Shown here: positions 50,701 to 61,619 of the stretch, piece by piece
Layout of the letters: each line of letters starts with the position of its first letter
How positions within the stretch are numbered: position 1 is the stretch's first letter
Assembly (NCBI GenBank): GCA_019916065.1
Contig: CM034233.1
Location: 868,001-932,000 of the forward strand
From: Vitellaria paradoxa
Taxonomy: Eukaryota; Streptophyta; Magnoliopsida; Ericales; Sapotaceae
Direction: 5' to 3'
DNA: 64,000 bases
Notes under the pieces: generated by a model
The model's input: only the letters and a program-made list of their open reading frames with translations
What the model was told of the DNA's origin: nothing
The model's database searches: none
Translations under genes and position numbers: made by a program

Positions 50701-53700
50701 AAACGTGTCCGTAATTTCATAAATTTTCTAAGTAAATTGAATTCTCTAAAATTTTTCAAAGTTGATGATGTGGAAGAAGATGGAGAATAGAAGAAGACTG
50801 GTGCCTATAATACATGTGCTAACTTTCCAATCCAAGCCCAGTTGGTTTGGAAATAAATTTTTGTTCAGTTAAATTTAATGCAAAAGATTTGTTTCAACGA
50901 AGTTCTAAAATTATTAATAAACCAATCATTACATTTCTAGAAAAGGTAATTAAAAACCTTTAGGTGATATTAGGTTTGTTTTTTTATTTTTTATGTTTTA
51001 TATTTTAAAATTTTCAAAATAAGAAAAATAGAAAATGATATATTTTTCTTGTTTTAAAATTTTTCTTATTTTAAATTGAAAACGCTCAAAATAACTTTTT
51101 ATCATTTTTAATTTCATGTGTAAATTCATTTTCTATTTTTTAAAACAAATTTTAAAAATACAAGTGACCAAATACGCTTCATCTATTTTTTTTTTTTTCA
51201 AAATCGCAAAATAATAAATGTGCTCAAAATTGAAAATAAAAAACAAAAACAAAAAATAAAAAATAAAAAATAGAAAAACATATCAAATTACACCTTAATT
51301 TTTTAGCTTTTTTGTTACAAATACGACAATAACACCATTTTAATATCTATTAAGTGGCTCTTTGGTCATTTCTACGTAAAATGATTTTATTTCATTTAAT
51401 ATACACCAAATAACTATAAAAATAAAAGTAACTAAAATTTAGTTTTTTAACATGTCACCAAACTCTTCAGGTGCCTTTGAACTTAAAAATGATAACAATA
51501 ATTAATTAATTTTGCCTTTTTGTGTTAACCATGTTTGCAAATAATAAGTTTTATTAAAGTCAATACTAAATAATTTATAGATAATGAAAAAATTAAAAGA
51601 AAAATGACTAATATTTGGCTCTAAAACATGCAGAAGGAATAGATACAAACACAGAGAGCGGAAAGAGCTTTGCTCGGAGAGACAGGCTTCTGGAAATCGA
51701 GTCAATGGTTCACAAATGGTGGGAAGAGAAGCAAGTTTTCACAGCGGATTCTCTCCGAACACCTCCCAAACCAGGCCAAAAGTTCACCGGGAACTTCCCT
51801 TTCCCTTACATGAACGGCTTTCTCCACTTGGGCCACGCATTCACTCTCTCCAAGCTTGAATTTGCCGCAGCCTACCACCGCCTGAGGGGTTGCAACGTCC
51901 TCCTACCCTTCGCTTTTCACTGCACAGGGATGCCCATCAAGGCCTCTGCTGACAAAATTTTCCGCGAGATTCAGAAATTTGGGAATCCACCTGCGTTTCC
52001 TATAGATCCAGAGGAGGAGAAAAGCACTGATACTCAGGAGGATTCGAATGTAGAAAACCCAGAAAAGTTCAAGGGGAAAAAGGCCAAGGCAACAGCAAAG
52101 TCAGGTGGTGAGAAGTACCAGTGGGAGATAATGCGCGGTTATGGACTATCAGATGATGAGATTCCCAAGTTCCAGGACCCACATAGCTGGCTGACTTATT
52201 TTCCCCCTAAGGCAATGGAAGATCTCAAAGCTTTCGGACTTGGCTGTGATTGGAGACGAACTTTCATCACCACTGAAGCAAACCCTTTTTTTGATTCATT
52301 CGTTCGGTGGCAGCTGAGGAAATTGAAGAAGATGGGGAAAATTGTGAAGGATCTGAGGTACACTGTCTATTCACCGTTGGATGGCCAACCTTGCGCTGAC
52401 CACGATCGCGCTTCAGGGGAAGGTGTGATGCCCCAAGAATACACTTTGATCAAAATGGAGGTTGTTCCACCATTTCCTCCAAAGTTGAGAATACTGGGAG
52501 GAAAGAATGTGTACCTTGCAGCTGCAACATTGAGACCCGAGACTATGTATGGGCAAACCAATGCGTGGGTATTGCCAGAGGGTAAGTATGGAGCTTTTGA
52601 GATCAATGAAATGGAAATCTTTATCTTGACCGAAAGGGCAGCTCTTAATCTTGCATACCAGAAACTGTCGAGGGTTCCTGAGAAGCCCACTTGTTTGGTT
52701 GCGTTAACTGGTAATGATCTGATTGGTTTGCCCTTGAGATCTCCATTGTCATTCAATGAGACTATTTACTCTTTACCAATGCTGTCGATTCTCACTGACA
52801 AGGGCACTGGGATAGTGACTAGCGTTCCCAGCGATTCACCTGATGATTTCATGGCTCTTCATGACTTGAAATCAAAACCAGCTTTCAGGGACAAGTTTGG
52901 GGTGGAGGAGGAATGGGTATTACCGTTCGATATCATTCCAATCATTAACACTCCTGAATTTGGAGACAAATCTGCCGAGAAGGTCTGCATAGAGATGAAG
53001 ATCAAGAGCCAGAACGAGAGGGAGAAGCTTGAGGAGGCGAAGAAAAAAATCTACAAGGGAGGGTTCTATGAGGGAACCATGCTTGTTGGAGAATATGCAG
53101 GGATGAGAGTCCAAGATGCAAAGAATTTGATCAAGAATAGGCTCGTAGAGCTTGGAGAAGCTGTGATATACAGCGAGCCCGAGAAGAAGGTCATTTCAAG
53201 ATCAGGGGACGAGTGTGTTGTTGCTCTGACTGATCAGTGGTACATCACTTACGGGGAACCAAATTGGAAGAAAGACGCAGAGGAGTGCTTGGCTAGTATG
53301 AATCTCTATTCTGATGAGGCGCGACATGGGTTTGAATACACATTGAGTTGGCTCAATCAATGGGCTTGTTCGCGTAATTTTGGACTCGGGACTCGTATTC
53401 CTTGGGACGAGGAGTTTGTCGTGGAGTCTCTGTCTGATTCGACTCTATACATGGCATATTATACAGTCTCTCATATATTACAACAAGGTGATATGTATGG
53501 CTTTGATACCTCATCAGTAAAACCTGAGCAACTGACCGATGAGGTGTGGGATTTTTTGTTCTGCGGTGGGCCTTTCCCCAAATCATCAGATATATGTTCT
53601 TCACTTCTTACTAAGATGAAGCAGGAGTTTGAATACTGGTACCCTTTTGATCTTCGAGTTTCAGGTATATATTTCATTTATTTCTGGGAGTCTACTGCTG

Positions 53701-54984
53701 ATAATCCTAACAATCTTGTGGTTATCGTGTAGTAACATTATGAATTTCACTCTCTCAGGTAAAGATTTGATTCAGAATCACCTCACTTTTTGCATCTATA
53801 ACCACACAGCACTTCTGCCCAAGCGCCACTGGCCTAGAGGATTCAGATGCAATGGACACATTATGTTGAATTCTGAGAAAATGTCCAAATCTACAGGGAA
53901 TTTCAAAACTATACGTCAAGCTATAGAGGAGTTCTCAGCTGATGCCACTAGGTACGCCCTCGCAGATGCAGGGGATGGAATGGATGATGCCAATTTTGTA
54001 TTCGAAACGGCCAATGCTGCAATCTTAAGGCTGACAAAAGAAATGACATGGATGCAAGAGGTTCTCTCCTCCGAGTCATCCCTACGAACTGGCCCTCCTT
54101 CTACTTATGCAGATCGTGTATTTGAGAATGAGATAAATATTTCTTTGAAAATTACAGAGAGGAACTACAGTGAGTACTTGTTCCGAGAAGCTCTCAAAAC
54201 CGGGTTCTATGATCTACAGGCTGCTCGGGATGAGTACAGGTTCTCTTGTGGCTCTAGTGGGATGAACCGTGACCTGCTCTGGCGGTTTATGGATGTTCAA
54301 ACAAGGCTTATAACTCCAATTTGCCCGCATTATGGCGAATATGTTTGGAAGGAGATCTTAAAGAAAGATGGGTTTGTGATCAAAGCAGGGTGGCCCAAAA
54401 CTGATTCCCCTGATCTTACCCTTAGAAAGGCCAATAAATATTTGCAAGACACAATCACTTCAATGAGAAAGCTGCTACAGAAACAGATTTCTGGCTCAAT
54501 AAGAGGGAAGAGAAATGTATGGGGTGACGAAAACAAAGCAATGGTGGGGCTAATATTTGTGAATGAGCAATACGATGGATGGAAAAGGGAATGCTTGAAC
54601 ATACTTAGAGGCAAATTTAACAGCAAAACTTGCAGTTTTGCACCTGAACAAGAGATCATGGAGGCATTGCAGGAAAGTTCAATTGGAGAGGGGGAAGGAG
54701 ATTTCAAGCAAATCCAGAAGCTTTGTATGCCTTTCCTAAAGTTGAAGAAAGAAGAGGTCATCGGTATTGGGGTTCAAGCCTTGGACTTGAGGCAACCCTT
54801 TGGGGAGAAGGAGGTACTGGAGGCGAACTCAGAGTTGATAAAGAGGCAGTTGGGTCTGGAGAGTGTGGAAATTTTGTCTATGACAAACCCTGATGCTGTT
54901 AAACGAGCCGGCCCTCATGTCTCACTTCTAAATCAAAATCCACCTTCCCCTGGAAATCCAACTGCAATCTTTCTCAGCAAGTAA
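47731..54984 (+). CDS. leucyl-tRNA synthetase, cytosolic type (copy A)
   Basis: Class I aminoacyl-tRNA synthetase that charges tRNA-Leu with leucine and edits mischarged products. Exons: 47731-47776, 51634-53664 and 53759-54984, all GT-AG and phase-consistent, giving 1100 residues, the eukaryotic/archaeal LeuRS size. The HIGH signature is HLGH (80-83, in PFPYMNGFLHLGHAF), and KMSKS is exact (733-737). The CP1 editing insert shows TLRPETMYGQTNAWV and GTGIVTSVPSDSPDD. The first exon (MEPPGGDPLGFSVLQ, then E completed by splicing) is my inference: it has an ATG, non-AT-rich sequence and the required phase 1 donor, but is separated by a 3.9-kb repeat-filled intron. The N-terminus is acidic and not transit-peptide-like, so cytosolic location is likely. 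The apparent frame break near 53.7 kb is a 94-bp intron, not a frameshift. It faces copy B tail to tail. Confidence 0.92.
48469..48979. mobile_element. Tourist-like MITE in intron 1 of leucyl-tRNA synthetase copy A
   Basis: The left end GGCTGTATTGGGTGCAAC pairs with the inverted right end GGTTACATTTGACGCACC, and TTA lies on both sides (48466-48468 and 48980-48982). The centre holds repeated ATTATAGAAACCGTTCC-like words. Confidence 0.7.
50555..50711. mobile_element. short Tourist-like MITE in intron 1 of leucyl-tRNA synthetase copy A
   Basis: The left end GGTGTGTTTGATTTGG and the inverted right end GGACACGTTTAGAGTGAC match. TAA lies at 50552-50554 and 50712-50714. The interior shares CTAAAAATTATTCAC and ATTACGAA words with the MITE at 28717-29040. 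Confidence 0.65.
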
Positions 54985-56678
54985 ACTATAGTTTTCTATT
55001 TTTGTTTTCAAATTTCCTTAGCCAGCTAAAATGTAGCTCCATATATAGGCTATGGAGACTTTATATGTAATGGTCAATAAGATTAGCATGGTCTTTTTTA
55101 TTTTATTATTATTTTTTTTACTTTTATTATTATTAATATTATTTGAATGTGATGGAATATTTAAGGAGAAATAGTGACGGAGGCAAGAATCATGAGTGAG
55201 TCTTGTAGACACACACAAATACCCCCACTAAAGATCCTGATACACAGAACTTGAAGCTTATTTTATGCTTTAAAGCGCCCTAAAATCTCAGTTGCGCTTT
55301 CAGAGCAGCCTTCTATTATGCTTGGTCTGGGAAGAATTAAATCTAATTTTTTTTTGTTTTAGGATTTTTTTTTTATCTTATATGACTTTGTTTAAGTAAA
55401 TTTTGATTTTTTTTTGGGGGGGGGGGGTAAATTTGTAGGCATGTTATTTACACCCATTAAAAAATTACCCCAAAAAAATACCTCCAAATAGGAAAATTCA
55501 TTTACATATGAAAAAAAAAAAACCGAATTTTCCTATTTAGAAGCATTAATTGTTTGTAATTTTTTTTTAATGGATGTGAATAGAATAACTAAAAGTTAAC
55601 AAATTAAAAAAAAAAAAAAAGAGAGAAAAGAGAAGAAAATTTTAGTTAAAAGAAAAGTCACGTGGAACGAATAAAGCTAAACGAAGAAAAGTAAACCTAA
55701 TCCTTCCCAAACCATGCCTTGGTCCAAGCACAGGTAGCATCTTTATTAAATCAATATGCTATTAACACGTTAAAACACACACAGCGCTAAAACAGCAAAC
55801 TGGTCCGACTGTTATTAACGAATTTATCAGCTAATTCAAAATTTTCATGTATGCATAAAAATATTTCCTGAAGAAAGGAGCACTACCAACTTGAACACCA
55901 TGAGACTTGCCTGCCACCCCGCACCCACAGAGGGGGGGGGGAGAGAGAGAGAGAGGGAATTGCAGAATATGAGAGCAGGAGAAAGAGAAAGAGCATTATT
56001 TTCTAATGAAAAATTTCATGATCAAACATCTAAATTACATGCTTCTATGGCAAGGCAACAAGCCTGAAATCTTTGGCTTACTCGAACTTTGAAGACCCCC
56101 CCTTACTCCATTCTCTCAATCAAAAAAGGACAGATCTGTTAGGCAAAATAAAATAACACAGGGTAGAAAGGACTAACCATGAACAGAAGAGGTTATGATC
56201 ATCTTTGAGACTCTGATGAGGGGCACATGGAAAGAAAATTTGATATTTGGCTTCAGATGTTAGCCCACTGGTCCTTGCAGTATATAAACAGGCCAATGAT
56301 AAGCTGATTCCCGTGGATATTTATTTGCCAGGCTGTCCAACTAAACCGCAAGCACTTATAGACAAAGTTTCAAATCTAAAAGATTGCCTTATTTCATTGA
56401 GATCCAAAAAACTAGTAGCAGCCGATGAATCATAGTCAATCCATAACAGAACATGAACGCATTCTTCAAGCAATTATCACAAACAAAAATCAACTTTCAC
56501 TACCAATTTACCGCAGCAACTCAAAAGGATTGAAATACCACATATGAAAATAAAATTTTGAAATAAACAATCCAAAAAAGATCACAGAAGTCAGTATTAA
56601 TTCTATCTTTAGCTATAGAAACTAAGCAAGAAGTTTAAAACAATTTTAACAAGAAATAACGTAGATCAACAAAAAGCT
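54985..56678. other. region between the convergent leucyl-tRNA synthetase genes
   Basis: This holds the 3' UTRs of both genes. It also has poly(A)/poly(T) and poly(G) runs (near 55367, 55421 and 55605), a GA microsatellite (55930-55955) and an ndhK-like fragment at about 56298. No intact gene is seen. Confidence 0.5.
56298..56369 (+). pseudogene. short plastid ndhK-like fragment
   Basis: In the + frame the DNA translates to [20 protein letters not shown] and then IDKV. This closely resembles the C-terminal part of plastid NADH dehydrogenase-like subunit K, where the family consensus is KLIPVDVYLPGCPPKPEA. The frame is open from about 56247 to 56435, but similarity outside the core is weak. 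It is most simply an old nuclear copy of plastid DNA lying antisense in the 3' region of leucyl-tRNA synthetase copy B. A chance match is unlikely but not excluded. Confidence 0.5.
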
Positions 56679-59600
56679 TTACTCGCTCAAAAAGATGGCG
56701 GTAGGATTTCCTGGAGATGGTGGATTCTGATTTAGAAGTGAGGCATGGGAGCCAGCTCTTGTAACTGCATGAGGATCTGTTACAGACAAAATCTCCAACT
56801 GCTCAAGACCTAGCTGCCGCTTGACCAACTCCGAGTTCTCCTTCAGAACCTCCATCTCACCAAAGGGCAGCCTCAAATCCAAGGCCTGAACCCCAACGGT
56901 AATGACCTCATCTTTCTTGAACCTCAAGAAAGGCATACAAAGCTTCTGGATCTGTTTAAAATTTGCTTCCTTCCCAATTGCACTCTGCTGCAAGGCCTCT
57001 ACAATCTCATTGTCAGGTGCAAAACTGCGGGTGGCACTATCAAACTTGGTTCTAAGTATGTTTAAACATTCCTTTTTCCATCCATCATATTGCTCATTGA
57101 CAAATAGGAGGCCTGTCATTGCCTTGTTTTGTTGACTTGATACATCTAACTTAGCTTTCCTTGAGCCAGAAATTTGTTTCTGAAGCAGCTTTCTCATTGA
57201 GACAATTGAGTCTTGCAAATATTTGTTGGCCTTTTTAAGGGTAAGATCAGGTAATTCAGCTTCAGGCCACCCCGCTTTGACGACAAATCCGTCCTTCTTC
57301 AAAAACTCCTTCCAAACATATTCGGCATAATGCGGGCATATTGGAGTTATAAGCCTTGTTTGAATATCCATAAACCGCCAAACTAGGTCACGATTCATCC
57401 CCCCTGAGCCACAGGAAAACCTGTACTCATCTCGAGCAGCCTGCAGATCATAGAACCCAGTTTTAAGGGCTTCCCGAAACAAGTACTCACTGAAGTTCTT
57501 TTCAGTCATTTTTACAGCAATATTTATCTCATTAGCAAATACACGATCAGCATAAGTAGTAGGGGGGCCACTTCGTAAAGATGTTTCTGCCGCAAGAACC
57601 TCTTGCATCCATGCTATCTCTTTTGTGAGCCTTAAGATTGCAGCATTAGCCGTTTCAAAAACAAAGTTGGCATCATCCATTCCATCCCCTGCATCCGCAA
57701 GGGAGAATCTAGTGGCATCAGCTGAGAACTCCTCAATAGCTTGGCGTAATGTCCTGAAATTTCCCGTAGACTTGGACATTTTCTCAGAATTTAGCATGAT
57801 GTGCCCATTGCATCTAAAGCCTCGCGGCCAGTGATGCCTGGGGAGAAGTGCTGCATGGTTGTAGATGCAAAAGGTGAGGTGATTCTGAATCAAATCTTTA
57901 CCTGAAAGGGTACAACTCATAATGTTAGTATGATGAGGTTGAGAAGAGGGAAACAGGAAAAGGGGGGGGAGGATCTATGTAAATTTAATGTGGTAGACCA
58001 ATCAATTAACTGGAAATGAGATAATGATCATGATGATACGGATGACAACATGTTTACCCAAAAAGGTTGTAATAAAAACCAACTCATTTTCAGATAAATA
58101 TACCTGAAACTCGAACATCAAATGGATACCAATATTCAAACTCCTGTTTCATTTTAGTAAGAAGAGAGGAAGAAATATTTGATGATTTAGGGTAAGGCCC
58201 ATCACAGAACAAGAAATCCCAGAACTCATCAGTCAGTTGCTCTGGTTTCACTGATGAAGTATCACAACCATACATATCACCATTTTGTAACAGATGGCAG
58301 ACAGTATAATATGCCATGTAAAGAGTCGAATCAGACAATGACTCCACAAGAAACTCCTCGTCCCAAGGAATACGAGTCCCAAGCCCAAAATTACGGGAAC
58401 AAGCCCACTGATTTAGCCAGCTCAAAGTATGTTCAAACCCATGCCGTGCCTCATCGGAAAAGAGATTCATACTAGCCAAACACTCCTCTGCCTTCTCCCT
58501 CCAATTTGGTTCCCCATATGTAATGTACCACTGATCAGTTAGAGCCACAACACACTCATCCCCTGATCTTGAAATGACCTTCTTCTCAGGCTCACTGTAG
58601 ACCAGAGCTTCCCCAAGCTCCAGAAGCCTGTTCCTGATCAAATTCTTTGCATCCTGAACTCTCATCCCTGCATATTCTCCAACAATCATAGTTCCCTCAT
58701 AGAACCCTCCCTTGTAGATTTTTTTCTTAGCCTCATCAAGCTTCTGCCTCTCATTCTGGCTCTTGATCTTCATATCTATGCAAACCTTCTCAGCAGATTT
58801 ATCACCAAATTCAGGGGTGTTGATTATTGGAATTACATCAAACGGTAAAACCCAATCATCCTTCACCCCAAACTTGTCCCTGAAAGCAGGTTTTGATTTT
58901 AAGTCTTGAAGAGCCATAAAATCATCAGGTGAATCACTAGGAACGCTAGTCACAATCCCAGTACCCTTATCCGTGAGAATTGACAACATTGGGAGAGAGT
59001 AAATGGTCTTGTTGAATGCCAAAGGAGACCTCAAAGGCAAACCAATTAGATCGTTACCAGTCAGCTCCACCAAACAAGTTGGCTTCTCTGGAACCCGTGA
59101 CAGGTTCTGGTATGCCAGATTAAGAGCTGCCCTGTCAGTCAAGATAAAAACATCAGTTTCATTGATCTCAAAGGCTCCATACTTGCCCTCTGGCAATACC
59201 CATGCATTTGTTTGCCCATACATTGTCTCAGGTCTCAATGTTGCAGCTACAAGATACACCTTCCTGCCTTCCAGACCCCTCAACTTTGGAGGAAGGGGTG
59301 GAATAACCTCCATTTTTATCAGAGTGTATTCTTGGGGAATAACACCTTCCCCTGAAGCCCGATCATGATCAGCGCAAGGCTGGCCATCTAATGGGGAATA
59401 TATAGTGTATCTTAGGTCCTTGACAATTTTCCCCATCTTCTTCAATTTCCTCATCTGCCACCGAACAAAAGAATCAAAATATGGGTTCATATCAGTTGTG
59501 ATAAATGTGCGCCTCCAATCACATCCAAGGCCAAACGCTTTAAGGTCTTCAACAGCCAAAGGAGGAAAAAAAGTCAGCCAGTAATATGGGTCCTGAAACT

Positions 59601-60144
59601 TGGAAATCTCATCATCAGAGAGGCCAAAGCTCCGCATTATCTCCCACTGATACTTGTCACCTCCTGACTTTGCTGCTGCCTTGGACTTCTTGCCCTTAAA
59701 TTTATCCGGTGCAACCTGGTTTCCTGCATTGACTTCCTCGGGTTGAGGGTCGGGATCAGTATTTTGCTCCTCTGGTATGGTAGGGAACGCAGGTGGGAAG
59801 CCAAATTTCTGAATCTCTCGGCATAGTTTATCAGATGAGGCCTTAATAGGCATCCCAGTACAGTGAAAACCAAAAGGTAAGAGCACATTAGCACCCCTCA
59901 GCCGGTGATAAGCTGCAGCAAATTCAAGCTTGGACAGAGAGAAGGCATGACCCAAATGAAGATAGCCATTCATGTAAGGGAAAGGGAAATTCCCAAAGAA
60001 CTTCTCGCCTGGCTTGGGAGGTGTTTCTAGAGACTCAGCCTTGAAAACTTCTCCCTCTTCCCACCACTTCTGAACCTGAGCCTCAATTTCCCGAAGCCTG
60101 TCTCTCCGGGCAAAGCTCTTCCCACTCTCAGCGCTTGACGCCAT
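56679..60144 (-). CDS. leucyl-tRNA synthetase, cytosolic type (copy B)
   Basis: Second cytosolic LeuRS, convergent with copy A. Two coding exons on the minus strand, 60144-58104 and 57901-56679, are separated by a 202-bp intron at the same position and phase as the last intron of copy A (after RVS). The product is 1087 residues. HLGH is at 63-66, KMSKS at 721-725, and the editing motifs TLRPETMYGQTNAWV and GTGIVTSVPSDSPDD are intact. It starts MASSAESGKSFARRDR, directly where copy A needs its extra first exon. The proteins are clearly close paralogues; the linker after the HIGH region (EEQNTDPDPQPEE) and the C-terminal third differ most. Both genes keep all catalytic motifs, so neither is an obvious pseudogene. 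Probably housekeeping, in the cytosol. Confidence 0.95.
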
Positions 60145-60900
60145 CTCCTTACCGGTACTTTCTATCTGCTGACCAGAAAATACACAGAACCTGGAAAAAA
60201 TAAAATAAAATAAAATAAATCTCTAGCACAAAAAACACAGAAAAGCCTGAAAACACATGCCTGTATAGAGATCGAAAATCCAATAACATTTCAAAATCGT
60301 TTCAATTTCTCATATTTTCTGCCTTTTTCTCAGCAACCAAACAGATCTTGTCAGATTTGAAAAATAGGAAAGCAGATATATGTAATCGACAACGTAGAAG
60401 CAGAAAATGATTCAACATATAGTGTTTGAGCCATTTACTCATAACATAATTCATAAGGAAAATATCTACTTCCAAGTAATAGGAAAACCAATTCAGGAAC
60501 CCAAGCACAACTATCTCCTTATCGGCTAAACAATAACTCTGCTAGGGCGATTTCAGTGACATCAGAATTTTCAGGGATTGCTCATTTATAACTCAATTTG
60601 AAAAGAAAAAAAAAATGTAAGGCATGTTCCGAGAATGATTGTGGGCAGAGTAAGACTGCGCGGCCTTGTAGGGTGGGAAAATGATGGTTTTGGGTTAGAA
60701 ATGGAAATACTGGTTTGTGGGTTCATTCGAAACACTAAGGAAATTAAGAAAACAAACAACAATAATCAAACGTATGTACCTTAGTTTTGATTGTAATATG
60801 CAAAGCGCATCCGTGGAAAGCCTTGACTGCAGAGCACGTCTCAGGTTCTGCGACGCCACGGTGAAGAGGGACACCAACAAGTAGGGTTCTTTCGTGGGTT
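60145..60900 (-). promoter_or_regulatory. 5' UTR (with intron) and promoter of leucyl-tRNA synthetase copy B
   Basis: On the minus strand an acceptor TTTTTTCCAG ends at 60191, 46 bases before the ATG. A donor CTAAG|GTACAT starts at 60779, implying a 5' UTR intron of about 590 bp and a non-coding first exon at about 60780-60890. The leader exon has no ATG in the long open frame across it, so it is not taken as coding. Confidence 0.55.
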
Positions 60901-60984
60901 TTTGGTGACAAAAGAAAAGGGGTTAAAAAAAACGGAGATAAGTGGAAAGAAGGTAAATGATAACGGTTTTTTTTTTTTTTTTTT

Positions 60985-61370
60985 TTGGGGGAATTAGGGG
61001 TGAAAATATAATAATTTTTTTATTATTTATGAGTTAAGAAGAAATTAATGAAAAAAAAAATGTGTGCACATCTATTTTACAATTTAATCAATTTAGAAGT
61101 TAAAAGATTCTTAATTTATTTTAGTCATTAGACATGTTTGTAATTTTACTGTATTTTTTTTTATTTTATAGGTAAATATATTATTTTAAAATTTTTATTA
61201 TTTCACTACTCTTCTCAATATTTTTATTTATTTTTTTAGTAGGATGAGATTTAAAAATTTTAACATTCACTTTTTATTTATTTTTTAATTTTTTTATATA
61301 AAAACTTGCTAATAAGGCATGAATTTTAAATTTTTTTTTTCTCATTCCACTCTATTCAAAAGGGCGGTTT
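60985..61370. repeat. dispersed repeat related to the element at 24504-24943
   Basis: It shares, in order, GAGTTAAGAAGAAAT-like, CATGTTTGTAATTTT-like, AACATTCACTTTTT-like and CATTCCACTCTATTCAAA-like words with the start of both ERF duplication units. It is more diverged than those two are from each other. Confidence 0.5.
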
Positions 61371-61417
61371 CATCAGAATACGTTACACAACAGTTCCAGT
61401 GGGTCAAGACGGAGTGG

Positions 61418-61570
61418 GGCTTTACCAGTTTCAGCCCTTTGTTTTTATTAATCTATTTATTTTTTTTTTTCTTTTTTGGAGCTTCACCAGTTTCAGCCCT
61501 TGGTTTTTATTTTCCTTTTTTTTTTTTTTTCTGGAGCTTCACCAGTTTCAGCCCTTGGTTTTTATTTCTT
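61418..61570. repeat. three tandem units of about 55-70 bp separated by poly(T)
   Basis: TCACCAGTTTCAGCCCTTGG or a one-base variant recurs at about 61421, 61483 and 61539, each followed by TTTTTATT and a poly(T) run. Units two and three are nearly identical. Confidence 0.8.
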
Positions 61571-61619
61571 TTTCTTTTTTTTTTACATTTAATTATTGGG
61601 TATTATTTGATTTGATTCC

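Noticed and set aside
51615..51633. TTG start giving MALKHAEG for leucyl-tRNA synthetase copy A
   Set aside because: No ATG is used and a good acceptor (ATGCAG) lies at 51628-51633. An upstream exon with matching phase is a better model.
52367..52756. Antisense 129-codon ORF inside leucyl-tRNA synthetase copy A (similar one at 59003-59368 in copy B)
   Set aside because: Shadow of the conserved sense frame in both copies; no independent signal.
53629..53760. Apparent frameshift splitting leucyl-tRNA synthetase copy A into 705- and 451-codon frames
   Set aside because: A GT-AG intron (53665-53758) in the same phase and position as in copy B joins the parts cleanly.
60695..60880. Open frame across the 5' exon of leucyl-tRNA synthetase copy B that could extend the protein or give a transit peptide
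   Set aside because: It has no ATG start and runs into the proposed intron. The ATG at 60144 begins a normal cytosolic LeuRS N-terminus.
61418..61570. CRISPR-like spaced repeats
   Set aside because: Only three units, spacers are poly(T), and the DNA is plant nuclear.
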